A stretch of 64,000 nt of DNA, from positions 91,345,491-91,409,490 of the forward strand of contig OZ035961.1 of the NCBI GenBank assembly GCA_964034945.1, read 5' to 3'. The position numbers and the translations under genes are program-made. Shown here piece after piece: positions 10,517-22,136 of the stretch. Within the stretch, counting starts at the first letter, position 1; each line of letters begins with the position of its first letter. This stretch comes from Chrysopilus asiliformis (Eukaryota > Arthropoda > Insecta > Diptera > Rhagionidae). Under the pieces are notes generated by a model. The model searched no databases. It was given only the letters and a program-made list of their open reading frames with translations, and had not been told where the DNA came from.

Positions 10517-12750
10517 GTATAGAGTACTAGCTTGCATACCCGTCGGTGTCAGGTTAAAGTTTTTTGCATAAGTTTTTTTGCACCAAACAAAGCAGACTTC
10601 ATGGCCAAAATCAATGTTTTATAACACCAACCGCTTACCAACCACCCCCCCCCCCTCGTTTCCCCTTTAGGGGTGGAATTTTGTTTCTTAGCAACCACCT
10701 ATTAGGTAAGACGATTCTGTGTGCAAAAATTTCAGGAGATACTATGATGAGTGGGTGGGCTTTTATATATATGGATTTGACGATTGACCCCTGCTTAATA
10801 ATAATTCTTTGAATATTCTTCACATTAACACAAATTTCGTCTGGCAATATACACCCATCAAATCAGTAAAAAAAATACATCACTGTCAGTTATAAACTTT
10901 GAAAGTAAAAGAACAACATAAATATTTAATAATTCTTTAAAATATCTCTTCTCATATCAAATATCATATTTTTATGTTTAGGATAAAATTTAGGTCTTTC
11001 ACTTACATTAGCCTTAATGCCCAAAAATATGCCTCTTTGATAACAGTCCAGAGAACGATCCCGAGCAAAAGATATTGTAAGGACATAAAATGCTTTCAAA
11101 GAAAAAAGAATGTCCTTAAATGCTATTTTACTGTTGATTCCCTGCCGCCAGACGTTGTCGGTTCACCATCTCATAGTAATAAAATTCCTTTTGATATGCT
11201 ACATCAGTCCCAAATGTAATTAATCTTCAAAGGGGACCAAAACAAAATCCAATTTATGTTTTAATAATAATTCACGTAAATATTATTTTTATCATTAGAT
11301 ACTGAGACCAGAGCAGGAGTCAAAATCCAGTAAGGCAGCCAAAGGACATCAACATATAATATTAAAGTAGAGAATGTCGGGGCAATGGCCATAAACATTG
11401 TCACAGGAACATAATGTTGGATTGCTGTGTTATTAATAAAAACAGCTTTCACGGAACCGTTTACTGACACCACATCATATATAAGGGGGCAATTTATGGG
11501 AAAAGGTTATTAATTTTTATCCAAAATTATGTTCTGTTAATAAAATATTATGACATGGACTGAGATTTATTTTTTCTCTACTCCACACATATCTTCTATC
11601 TATATGGAGATGTTCATTAAAATGTATATGAGGTCATAGATCTTGCAATAAAAATAAAGCATCTGCCTGAAATGGCAATTAAAAAGATTTTATGATAAGC
11701 TTTTCTATTAATCGATTTTATTTACGGATATATCATAAAATTGATAAAAAAAATATGGCATTTTTTATAGTACAATATTTTCAATGTAAAAAACCCCACA
11801 AAAATTTTGTTCATAATGTTTTATGGAGGGGGTTGTCAAAATTTTTTATTGCAATCCAGGGTCGTGCTAAGTCAAAGTCAAAGGTGTCAAAGCCATGATG
11901 AACATTTAGGCGTAATTCTGAAAGGGTGTCAAGGTAGGCAGCATTTTTCGCAGGCTGCATCAAACGCCAAATAGGCAAAACAGTATATACTTACCCCTTC
12001 TCACCATCAATGCGGGGTATTTTCTAAAAAAAAAAAAGTGGCGCTGAATGCGCATTTTATTGTAAAATTACCAGAAACTGTCCCTTTTAATCCTAAGTCT
12101 TACTTTTTAGAGGTGGACGACTTGCAAAAACCGAGGGTGACATTTTTTCTTGAAAGCGAACCTCTCTAATAGTGAAAACCGTACCCAAATCCCTTTATAA
12201 TACCCGGAAACAGCAGCAGAGAAGGTAAAAAGGAAGAGAAATTCTGAAAAATAGCATAGTTTATGTTACACCCATAGATATACTAGATCGCTCGATTTGC
12301 TGTCTCAAATGGTCCCATTTCAATACAGTTCAGTGAATCAAAACGAGTCAAGTAAGAGCAAGATAACCGTATGAAAATAAATATAGTCCTCTCGTTTAAA
12401 CCGTGAGCTGTCAAAGGAAAATAGACTTTCGGAGTGGTGTTGGCGCCTAGAGTTATTTGTTTGCGCCTAAAGTTAGTCTCAAACTTGTAAAATTTGAATT
12501 TCGCGGCAAACGAAATTTGAATTTCGCGACCTTATACAGTTCAGTGAATGCGTTCAAGTACGATAAAGAGGGAAATACTTTTGGGACCATTTTTTAGCAG
12601 AGCTTTGTATTGTGACAGTTGTTCTATGTTATATAGTTCTGTGGTTACACCCCATAATAACTTAATCTGTTACCGTTAACGTTTTATTAAAATTGCTTTA
12701 GTCGTTTTTGAGCGATTTTGCTTAAATATCAGACATCCTACCCAAAAGTG
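10517..12750. other. Intergenic DNA, no gene seen
   Basis: A C-run lies near 10642-10656. Short frames such as the 70-codon minus frame at 11261-11473 lack recognised motifs. Nothing else can be supported. Confidence 0.4.
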
Positions 12751-12752
12751 TT

Positions 12753-13330
12753 TAGAGTGTGGTTCGGTTTTGGTTCAAATGTGGATTGAATTTCAAAATT
12801 GGATTCTTTTTTTTTGGTTTTGTTTTCTGAAATTTCAAAACTTTGTTTCTTGTTTTTGGATTTGGCTCCTAAGATTTCAAAATTTGGTTTTGATTTTCGT
12901 TTTGATTCCCCCAAATTTTAATAGTCCAGTGGTTTTTGGTTTCTGTTTTTATTTCCTATTTAGTGGTTTTGCGTTTCCTGCTTCAAATACAAGGCATGGA
13001 AAATTCTTTTTGGTACTAGATTAACATAAAAAAAGTCTAGACTCTAAATCCGGTCCTAAAAATTTAGATATGAATCGAACCCAACTACTAAATAAATGTC
13101 TGTTGTTTGTTGTCATTGTTTTAAAAATTGGTTAGGTTTTGGTTCCGTTCGGCCATTTTTCCTAAAAACGATTTGGTGTTGCTTCTATTCGGCCTTTTTT
13201 TAAAAAATAATTTTGTTTTAGTTCGATTTGTCCATTTTTTCAGAGGAGATTGGTTTATGATTTGATTTTGGTTCCCTAATATTTCAATCCTTCAGTGATT
13301 TTTCGTTCAGTTTAAAAACCCGGACTGCAT
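12753..13330 (+). repeat. T/G-rich, strand-asymmetric degenerate repeat
   Basis: Variants of TTTGGTTTTGATTT, TTTCAAAATTTGG and TTCGGCCATTTTT recur about every 30-70 bases. The plus strand is strongly T+G rich. This looks like a decayed tandem satellite or low-complexity array. The frame at 12770-13024 is compositional and not a gene. Confidence 0.5.
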
Positions 13331-14770
13331 CTCTGATATTAGCAAATTATATTAATTTAATTTTAAAAAAATACTCATCGTCAAAATGTATTCTTTTTAT
13401 TTATTCGTTCTATTCAACCACGCATAAAATTTAAAAATTATACCGAGGAGAGTAAAAAAATTGATTTTATCTGAATCGCATATGTTTCTTCAAAACAAAG
13501 AAACAAGCATAAAAGATATTTTTTCACATTGACTATAAAAAGTAAAATGACTGAAGAAGTCTCTTGAATGTCAATAGAATTTTTTTTACAACATTCCGAT
13601 ATTGCAAGCTAGCAAATTTAAAATTCAAATTGAAAAACATAACTTGAAAATTTTAAACACTTTCTTCAGTATTAGGTTTCCATTTCAGATTGTATTGAAT
13701 GAAAAAGAAATAAATTTCACCAAAAGAAATTGTCATTCTCACCATTTCCCACCCAGCCAGTGGATCCTGAAGAGATTTTTGCAGAAGTGGCCCTTATTTC
13801 GAATCACAGCTAAACGTATGGAACACAAACAGGAAATAAAAACAATCTCCCGGATCATATGTACACTTGGTATTCTATATTCAACATTTATTTAGTTCAC
13901 TTTACTGAGATTTTACGTTTTTGTATAATTTTCCAATTTACTTGAAAACATGCCACCCATACCAAAAAATCTTCATAAGTCTATTGCACCCATTCGAGTC
14001 ACCCTGAATTTCCCTATATTTTAAGGATCAGGATTTCTTTGCCCATCAGGATGGTAGTGATGATGATGATGGTGCAATGACTTGGCGCAAGGAGTTACCT
14101 TGCGAAATATCCAAATAACAACCAGAAAAACTCACCCCTATCTGTCGTATTTTCAAACAAAATGAAATGGGGCTGAAAACAGGACGGCGGGGCGTGGAGC
14201 GGTAGTAAAAGTTTGGAATTGGACGACCCATCTATTGTCTCAGATGAGTATTGAAAGGAAAATACCGGGAAAATGGAAAAGCCAGTAAAGTATTTTCAGT
14301 TCAAGATAAACGGTGGCTTTTAACAGCATATTTTCCAAGTTTTGTCACGTCCACCAATGTTTATGAGTTTCAGCCGCTGTTCCTGAACTTGTACCAAACT
14401 TGCAAGATTTCTTATAGGAACTTTAATCGAAAACGTAACGCACTTTCCAACACCCTTCGACCTGCTGACACCCTCCAAACCCTGATCTGATCTCAATTTC
14501 GGATTTCCCTGCCATACGTAATTCCGTTCTGATTGCTAGCATAGTCTAATGGTCGATTTAAAATTCCAGTTGGATGAAAATTCGAGGGCTTTATCGCTAG
14601 ATGAGAGATATCTTTCCGATAATAATGCCATAAACATTAATCCAAACGGAATGAATGGGAGAATGTGCTAAACTTCTTTCAAAGTGGAAGGTATTACGAG
14701 TTCTTGCAATGAAATCGACGCAAGAAGCAATTTTTTGAGAAGAAAAATATCTTAACCACCTCCAGACAAT
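13331..14770. other. Intergenic DNA, no gene seen
   Basis: Only short frames without motifs. A GATGATGATGATGG run lies near 14056. No repeat family is recognised. Confidence 0.4.
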
Positions 14771-14771
14771 A

Positions 14772-14943
14772 TAGTGGATGTAGTCTATAAAATACGTTAC
14801 ACTAGTCAGACCCCGCCCCCTCATCCCACCGTCCTTCTCATCGTACTTTTAGCAATTTTCATTATGCAGTTTAGGCCCACCGTCACATTACCGCAGACCC
14901 CCTATCTCCTTTAAAAGTATTACATATTTTGTGGGCTGCCTTG
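14772..14943. repeat. MITE of the CTATAAAATACGT family
   Basis: The left end TAGTCTATAAAATACGTTAC pairs inverted with the right end GTATTACATATTTTGTGGGC, with mismatches. The internal block CCGTCACATTACCGCAGACC is shared with 18606-18632 and, inverted, with 49726-49755. A small non-autonomous DNA element. Confidence 0.6.
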
Positions 14944-16565
14944 AAAATACGAGAGCGGTCTTCATAGTTTAAACGCAAGCAGAGAAAATACACGCCTTTG
15001 TCATGAAATTTTTCTCTTTCCGCTAGTAACTGCCCCTCAATAGACAGGACTCAAAATGTCACCTCAATCGGTAAAGTAGCTCTTCAAGTTGTGTCTTTTA
15101 AAATCGATATTTATTAATCTTCCTTTTTGGATAATTATTTTCGTTTCCAAACTTGTGGAAAAGAAAGAAGAATCTTTAATCCGAAAACCGATTGAGCTGA
15201 ATTTTTGTCAAATCCGAAAACCGACCGACCGATTGAGCTGAAATTTCAGATTATTTTATGAGGAGGCGAGGGGAAAGACTTGTCAAAAATTATGTGTTTT
15301 TCTTGTAGAATCCTATATTTCTATCCGCTCAAAATTCATTTTGACAGATCAAAAGCCTGAATACACCCTAGTAACACTACTCTAAGCAAGGTGGGCGCTA
15401 CGGCCACAAAGTTAAGAAATCAAGACGAATTTAAGGTGCGACGACCGCTTTACTACCTCTTGTGTTATTTGGAGTTTTTTTATACTATTGTGTGTTACTT
15501 GGGTAAAAAATCCACCCCTTTCGTCTTCATGCTTGTTTCGCAGGATCAAAAAATGTTCAATTGATGTCCCTGCACCATCTAAAGTGGCTTCTATCGAACG
15601 AATATGAAATGGAAAAAAGCAATACAATACGGATGAAGTTAAAAAATTTAAAAGGACATTTTAAAAAAATGACGAGGGTGTGGTGTAGATTCCATTTAAC
15701 GGGAATTGTTCCTTGACAATCCTGAATGGAATACTAAACAGTTTGTTGTCTTGCTTCAAAAAAAAATTCGAAAGTGACTCAACCGAAGTCTAATGAAATT
15801 ATAATTTTTGGCACAACTTTTATCCTATCCATTCCCATCCAACGCTATTTTCACATCTCCCAAGTGTAAAGTGGCTTTTTCGACGGGATGTAAGTTTTTA
15901 TTAAAGTTTTGCCAAGTTTTTTGCACGTCTATGCAGTTTTAATGTCGTCTCCAACAACACGGTCGTCTAGTCAGGATCACGGACTAAGATGGCTTGCATA
16001 AAATATGTAAAACAAACAAAACCATTCTACTTGTTGCAATGAAACCAAAAAAAAAAGGATTCTGGATACAGTGAGGGTGGGTGGGTGGCTTGGTTACCAA
16101 GGACGATCGTTGAGTTTGAATACTATTTCTTTTATTCAACTATCAACCTCAACAAAACATTTCATATTTGCAGATGTTACGCTGTGTGGGTGTGTATTTA
16201 TGTTACGCTGCTGTAACAAAGTTTACACAAGTGCAGGACTTAAAACATAATTGGGGTGTAATTAGGGATTACGGCAATTATATTCCCATTGCTAAGTGAA
16301 AGGGGTTTTATTTTTTGCACAATTCCAGTCTTAAAATCGGCATTCAAGCTTTCTCTGCATTATCATTAAAGTGAAATTTAATGTGAAACTTAAGTTTGGC
16401 TGGAGATTTCTTACAGATTTTTGTTTTTATTGAAATTTATTCTAGAACGCACATCGTTTATTAGAAGTTTTGAAAGCATATAATTATGGTATCTAATTTA
16501 ATACTGTTTTCTAAATTTGTTTGAAATTTTAAACTCTTTGTGTGTCATCAGAAACCATTGGGATT
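14944..16565. other. Intergenic DNA, no gene seen
   Basis: There is a doubled ATCCGAAAACCGA segment near 15177-15226. The rest is AT-rich without coding signals. Confidence 0.4.
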
Positions 16566-16703
16566 TTTATACCCGTATGGTGAAACCAAAGGGTATATTA
16601 ACTTTGCTTTACCGTTTGTAACGCCAAGATCCCGTCATCACACACAAAAATGAATTACACCAGTGTGTTTAGAATGATAAAAAAAATTGAATTTTCCATG
16701 TCC

Positions 16704-16781
<78 letters not shown>

Positions 16782-17190
16782 CTGTCTGTCCGTCTGTCTG
16801 TGGCGCGGATTTCAGGCGCACGGATTGAGCTAGAGACTTGAAATTTCGAGCAGATTCGTTTTTCGTAAAAAGCGAGGCTAAGTTCGTTAATGGGCAAAAA
16901 TGGACCATTAGGGGGGGGGTACCCCCCATACGAATGAAAACGATTTTTGCGAATATCTCAAAAACGGTGCATCTTATCAAAAAAGTCCACGAACAAAAGT
17001 TATTCAGGATATGATTCTACATAAAACTCCCATACATTAAAATCCGATTGGAATAAATTTTAAAAAATCTTATTGGAAAGTTTGACTTCAAAGTGGAATT
17101 TTGGTACAACTGTTCGAATCTTGATACGAATATCACCATACGGGTCTCCAATGATTGCCAGATTGGCAATTATAGCTTTTGTTATGTTTT
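16566..17190 (+). mobile_element. Helentron (DINE-1-like), complete copy
   Basis: Parts in order: left end ATACCCGTATGGTGAAACC, which is self-complementary (TACCC...GGGTA); a spacer with AATTACACCAGTGTGTTT; a long GTCT/GTCC array (16700-16800); a core with GATTGAGCTAGAGAC, a G-run and ACGGTGCATC; right subterminal repeat TCACCATACGGG (12-bp inverse of the left end); hairpin ATTGCCAGATTGGCAAT; tail TTTTGTTATGTTTT. This layout is that reported for Drosophila DINE-1 Helentrons. It carries no protein gene. Confidence 0.82.
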
Positions 17191-17401
17191 ATAATTGCAG
17201 AAAAACTTCATAAAAATAGTAAAGCTGATCCAAGTTAATCTTTCTTCTCGAGATATTTGCAAAAAATTATGTTTTCCGAAACTAAATATTGCAGAGGACA
17301 GTTTTGTGTTGATTACAACTGATATTTTTTAACAAAAATTATAAGAAAAACCGAAAATTCGTTTTCAATTCAGAATAGGAAAATGCTTAATTAACCCCCA
17401 T

Positions 17402-17638
17402 TCAGACAGTTTTGGCCCACTCTTCGAATACTGCATGACTACCCCCGAAAAGTAAGAAATTTCTCATTTGCCTGAGATACGACTTCATATCACGAACTTT
17501 ATCAACGTAATAAGCAATCATTAGACGCCCTTCAGGATGAACATAAACAACCCTTTTGAAGTAGGTCGATTGGCTCCTCACGTTCAGTTCGGTTTCTAAG
17601 GGTGTTGATTTAAGGCTAGAGAATTGCTCACAATTCAT
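17402..17638 (-). other. Unassigned 78-codon frame, possible exon or transposon relic
   Basis: The minus frame has a balanced, protein-like composition (KRVVYVHPEGRLMIAYYVDK; SYLRQMRNFLLFGGSH; FEEWAKTV). A possible acceptor (TTGTTTAG) lies just upstream. I cannot name a family. It could be an exon, a fragment of an old transposase or chance. No neighbouring exon was found. Confidence 0.25.
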
Positions 17639-18266
17639 TTCCTAAACAACAAAACCGAATGGCAAAAGATTTAATGAATGAAAGGCAAGAAAGGATTCCG
17701 CCTAAACGACCATTTTCCATGACTTTAGACAATTTTTTGGTATATTTTGGCTTTTTCTCGAAATTATTATCACGATTCCGTTTCTATTTCGTTTTCGATT
17801 TTTGGTGTTTTCCTCGCATTTTCAACAGTATTATGGCGATTATTTTTTTTTTTTGTGCTTTTATTTCAGTGTTTTGGGTGTTTTTTTATGTTGTTGGTTC
17901 AGTGCTAATTAACTCCCAAGTCAAAGTGTTTCTTTATGTTGTCGTTAAGACATTTATTCTAATGAGATGAAAAACTCATTAATAGCGGGTATTGTTTATT
18001 ATCAGGAAATATTATTTATTAGTCAATTTTGTATAATTTAAAAGCTGTTATCGAAATATTTTAGTGATATGCCAGATTTCTTTTGGGTGGAGCATTTATT
18101 CACATTCATATCATATTTTTTTTATATTTATTTTAGCGATTTATAGCGCGTAACGAAGCAATTAAAATGATTAACTTTGGATGTTTGTTTAGCACGAATA
18201 AATCCGATAAATTTTATTTAAATAGTATATTTAATACGAGATTTCAGGAATTGGATTTCATATTTT

Positions 18267-18382
18267 TTCACATTCTCACACTTTTTACATTCTTACACTT
18301 TTTACATTCTTACAGTTTTTACACTCTTACACTTTTTACATTCTTACACTTTTTACATTCTTACAGTTTTCATATTCTTACT
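18267..18382. repeat. Minisatellite, unit about 17 bp
   Basis: About six or seven copies of ACACTTTTTACATTCTT with small variants (ACAGTTTTTACACTCTT) in direct orientation. Confidence 0.85.
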
Positions 18383-18435
18383 AAGTTATTCTGAAAATGC
18401 ATTAAATCTACGTTTTCCCGAAAAGTAAAACTGAT

Positions 18436-18731
18436 GGTGGGTTTCACGAAACATTTAGTGGCCACTAAATTGAGTTCGGGGCTCTCCATAAGATACATCG
18501 CCCTAATTTTCGGTCTTCAAACCGGAAATTAAAATTATCCATTAAATACGTCACCCGCATCCTTTCGATACATATTTTCGCGATCTTTGGTGTGGAGTTT
18601 AGTACTGCCGTCACATTACCGCAGACCCTCTAAAAGTGTGTCGTGTTTTATGAACAGCCCCTTAGCTTTTATGCTTGAAATTCGCCCGATAACTTGTTTT
18701 AGTGGTTGCTAAAAATTTCGTGAAACCCACT
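18436..18731. repeat. Foldback MITE (host of a nested MITE)
   Basis: The left arm GTGGGTTTCACGAAACATTT plus AGTGGCCACTAAA is matched by the inverted right arm (18700-18731, ending GAAATTTTTAGCAACCACTA when reverse-complemented). The element at 18479-18661 sits between the arms, so this one is older. Confidence 0.7.
18479..18661. repeat. MITE of the GGGGCTGTCCATAAA family, nested
   Basis: The left end GGGGCTCTCCATAAGATAC pairs with the right end, which reads GGGGCTGTTCATAAAACACG when reverse-complemented. It shares CCGTCACATTACCGCAGACC with the copies at 14772 and 49722. Confidence 0.65.
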
Positions 18732-19014
18732 ATAAGTGCGCCAATGAATTCTGACCCATCCGCCCCTCTTCTGCAATACATAAAAACTACTGTTATTTTT
18801 TTCCATTTTCTCGTCAATATTTCTTGAAGATTTTTTCGCCTAAACGTGTTTGAAATCAGATTCTCACACATCAAAAATTTCGATAGGAATTATTTCACCA
18901 ACATTTCAATAGCTGACAGGTGTCCTACGAACAGAGAAAAAATAATTAATCTAACAATTTTATAATGGGGAAAAGGAACTATAATAATTACAAAAATAGG
19001 CAAACTCGGATATT

Positions 19015-19276
19015 AATACCCGTATGGTAAAACCAAAGTGTATATTAAATTTGCCTTAACGTTTGTAATGCCAAGATCCCGTCATCACACACAAAAATGA
19101 ATTACACCAGTGTTTTTAGAATGATAAAAAAAATGAATTTTGCATGTCCGTCCGTCTGTGGCGCGGTTGCAGGTGCACGGATTGAGCCAGAGACTTGAAA
19201 TTTTACGCAGATTCGTTTTTCGTAAAATGCAAGTCTAAAGTTCGCCAGATTGGCAATTATAGATTTTGTTATGTTT
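19015..19276 (+). mobile_element. Helentron copy with internal deletion
   Basis: The left end ATACCCGTATGGTAAAACC, a shortened CCGTCCGTCTGTGG array and part of the core run directly into CGCCAGATTGGCAATTATAG. Most of the core and the right subterminal repeat are missing. It lies inside another repeat that has ACAAAAATAGT motifs on both sides (about 18960-19014 and 19290-19385). Confidence 0.7.
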
Positions 19277-19490
19277 TTATTATAAATTTAAGTTCTGAGT
19301 AGTAAAAATTTACTATTTTGGGTTAAATTGACTCTTTTTGTAATTGAATTTACTATTTTTGTAATAGTCACGATTTTATATTATAAAACAGATTTATTTT
19401 TTTTCCTCGGCTTGCATTTCAAATTAAGGCGGTTTAATATACGACGTTCAATGTTTTGTTTCTGGCCTGCGAAGGCAAAAATTTGAAATA

Positions 19491-19787
19491 CAGTAATCCC
19501 TCCAACTGCGCGGTTTTTAACTGCGCGGTTTCGCAACTGCGCGGTTTCGCAACAGCACGGTTTCGCAACTGCGCGGTTTCGCAACTGCGTGGTTAAGTTT
19601 TTATTACCAAAATTTCGAGCTACGCGGTAAAAATTTCGCAACTGCGCGATTTTTTTTTATAATTTTCGTTAAAAAAAACATATTCCTAACCCTGAAATTT
19701 CATACAAAGTAGGGTTCACAGTGCGCGGTTTCGGTTTGCGCGCTCTTTTTGTAGAACGTATCTACCGCGCAGTTGGAGGGATTACTG
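19491..19787. mobile_element. pogo-like MITE with TA duplication
   Basis: Perfect 24-bp inverted ends beginning CAGTAATCCCTCCAACTGCG are flanked by TA (19489-19490, 19788-19789). The TA target and CAGT tip fit the pogo/Tigger group of Tc1/mariner. Inside the left end is a tandem of about five GCGCGGTTTCGCAACT units (19515-19600), CpG-rich in otherwise AT-rich DNA. No transposase is present. Confidence 0.85.
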
Positions 19788-19793
19788 TACTAC

Positions 19794-20281
19794 ACTTAAG
19801 GCTTTCCTCCATTACCATGACTTCTGTAACTGCAAAAAAATGCAGGAAACTAGAGCAAGATAGACTTATATAGATCTAAATAGGAATGACTGAATACAAG
19901 TTAAACGCTATCCCTTCCAGTTTTACATTTTTATAGCAATCATATCAAACCTTATGCTATGAATATAATGTTCAAATTGGCATGGTAACAAAGCTTTTGA
20001 CTATGCATGCGAAGGAGAAAAATGACATCACGCTATAATAACAGTTTGAATGTGTCCGTGCTTACTATTCACTTACAGGGACAATGTGTGATTGTAGTAG
20101 AAATCGCCATAAAATCGCCATAAAATCGCCATAAAACAACAGGGGAAATTATTCTTGCAGTTGCCGACAAATTTTTGCAGTTGATTCTTATCTCCCTTTT
20201 TCGTCAACGTATCTTCACATAAATGTGTCTCTATTTTTTTGCAGTTGCCGAAGTCATGGTAATGGAGGAGAGCCTTTAAGT
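19794..20281. mobile_element. MITE with about 45-bp inverted ends
   Basis: The left end ACTTAAGGCTTTCCTCCATT with following ACCATGACTTC matches the inverted right end ACTTAAAGGCTCTCCTCCAT (20237-20281). GCAGTTGCCGA repeats lie inside the right half (near 20157 and 20240). A three-fold ATCGCCATAAA tandem lies at 20105-20138. It starts 7 bp after the pogo-like MITE. No clear TSD. Confidence 0.75.
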
Positions 20282-22036
20282 TCTTCAAAAAAAAATTTTT
20301 TGTTTTATTATTTTGAAATATTCAATTTATTCCAAATTTTGCATAAGTTTTTTTTACACCTCTAATATTTTCGAAATATACACACATAAAAAATTACACA
20401 AAAAATACCATATACGAAGTTTCGTCAAAAAACCCCAAAAGGTCATAAATCGAGGGACGTCTTCATGTTTTCAATTGAAGTTTTCAATTGAAGAACTACT
20501 TTATATGTTTTCAATTCAAATTTCTCAGGGATTTAATTTGAAAATTTTTCCATGATCTCCATGCCATTTTTACTTTGCATTAGTTGAAAATAAAATTAAT
20601 TTCTCATTCGATTTAAATTTAAAAAAAAATTGTTTACAATTAATTTATAATTAATAAGAAATTCCCTTCGTATTTTCATATTTTTTGTGTGCATTTCATC
20701 TTAAATGGCTCCACACAACATTTCCATCAATCACATGCGTAAATAAAATCAAATCCTGAGGGAATTTCAAGACACTAATGTAAACAGAGACCTCTTTAAA
20801 CATTTTAAATGATTAACAAAATGAAAGTGCCCCATATGGCTTCAGCACACATGATTTACCCCGTATAATAATCAAAATTAATCTTCTTACAGATTACCTG
20901 GTAGAAGGAAGATATCCCAAAATATTATTAAATTTCTTGCCATTGGATTTCAAACCTCTGTAATACATTCACCTCTCCGTACATACTTAAAAATTGTATG
21001 AATATAAATTGTATATCATCATCACAGTCGTTGAACAATGGTCGGGTCATCAGTCATTTTACTGAGAAACATCTGATGCTTGTTAGTCCTTTTTTTTAGT
21101 AAATTTAATGACTACAAACGCCCTACCCATCAATTCAGTCAAAACCTTGATTCACCTCACACTGCAAACAGAAAGGATTCAAGTAAATGCTTTCGCCAGC
21201 CAAACGATCCTAAAATATTACACTCGTATCCTAGCATCTTGAAAAGCATCTTTGGAATGATGGCCATATTTAAGATTTTTCCGAGGCTAAGCGAAAAGAT
21301 GGTTCACTTCATGTTCAATCTACATATTTATGTTGCATAAAGGAGACCCGTGATCCTTCTTAATAGGCTTAATGTCGCAGTTAATCTTGATTTAAATTTG
21401 TCAGCTTCTTAGGATACTTGGAATGCCTGTGGCGAGGATTCTGGTTGACTAGAGACGAATGGTTTCTCATATTTACATAAGAATCTTGAACTTTTCCTAA
21501 TTTGATCCCAAAATTTAATCACCGTGAACCCTGCAGAAAATTTAACTGAACCGCATTTTTGATTGTTTTATGGTGGATTTTGTAAGTATGGAAAAATATG
21601 GAAAAATTTGGAAAAATTTGGAAAAATTTGATTTCAATAAAAAATTAAAAAACAAACCAAAAAAACAAGCTTTGGAAGTATACTAAAAATTAAAAAAAAA
21701 ACATTTTACATTGGGATAAAAGCATTGAAAGTTTTTGGGTATTAACATTTACCTTGCTTTTACTTTTCAGGCCTAATTCCTACATCAATTTTTTTTTAAA
21801 TTTTTAGTACACTTCAGTAGCGTGTTTTATTTATTAATTGAAAAAAAATATTTATTAATTTTTATTTTATCATTTGAAGAATAACTTTCGAATTCCTTAT
21901 TTATTTTTCGAAGCTCGTTTATTTGAGATCCCACACGACGGGTTGTTCGATATGTACAAACTTTGTTTGTTCGATTTGGACTAAAAAAGGTCTGGCGGTC
22001 GCCATTTTGCATTTTCTGGTACATGTATAATAGACA
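20282..22036. other. Intergenic DNA with a small tandem
   Basis: No gene seen. A GGAAAAATTTG tandem of about four units lies at 21590-21632. Confidence 0.4.
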
Positions 22037-22136
22037 TAAAGGGTGTTTTTTAGCCCCATAGAACTTCAAATTTTAAAAAGTAATACAAAAAATTAAATTT
22101 TAATCAAAATTTTTTATTTATTCGAAAGACTAATAC

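Noticed and set aside
10564..10847. Opposed frames with poly-proline or poly-glycine across 10640-10680
   Set aside because: Produced by a C-run; both strands are open because of composition.
11261..11473. 70-codon hydrophobic minus frame
   Set aside because: Length and composition are within chance for AT-rich DNA; no family or neighbouring exon.
16655..16980. Open frames rich in TDRQ/LSVC repeats across GTCT/GACA arrays (also 25775-26078, 37550, 54410-54733)
   Set aside because: Translations of a tetranucleotide array in several frames at once; they belong to Helentron copies and have no start or splice support as genes.
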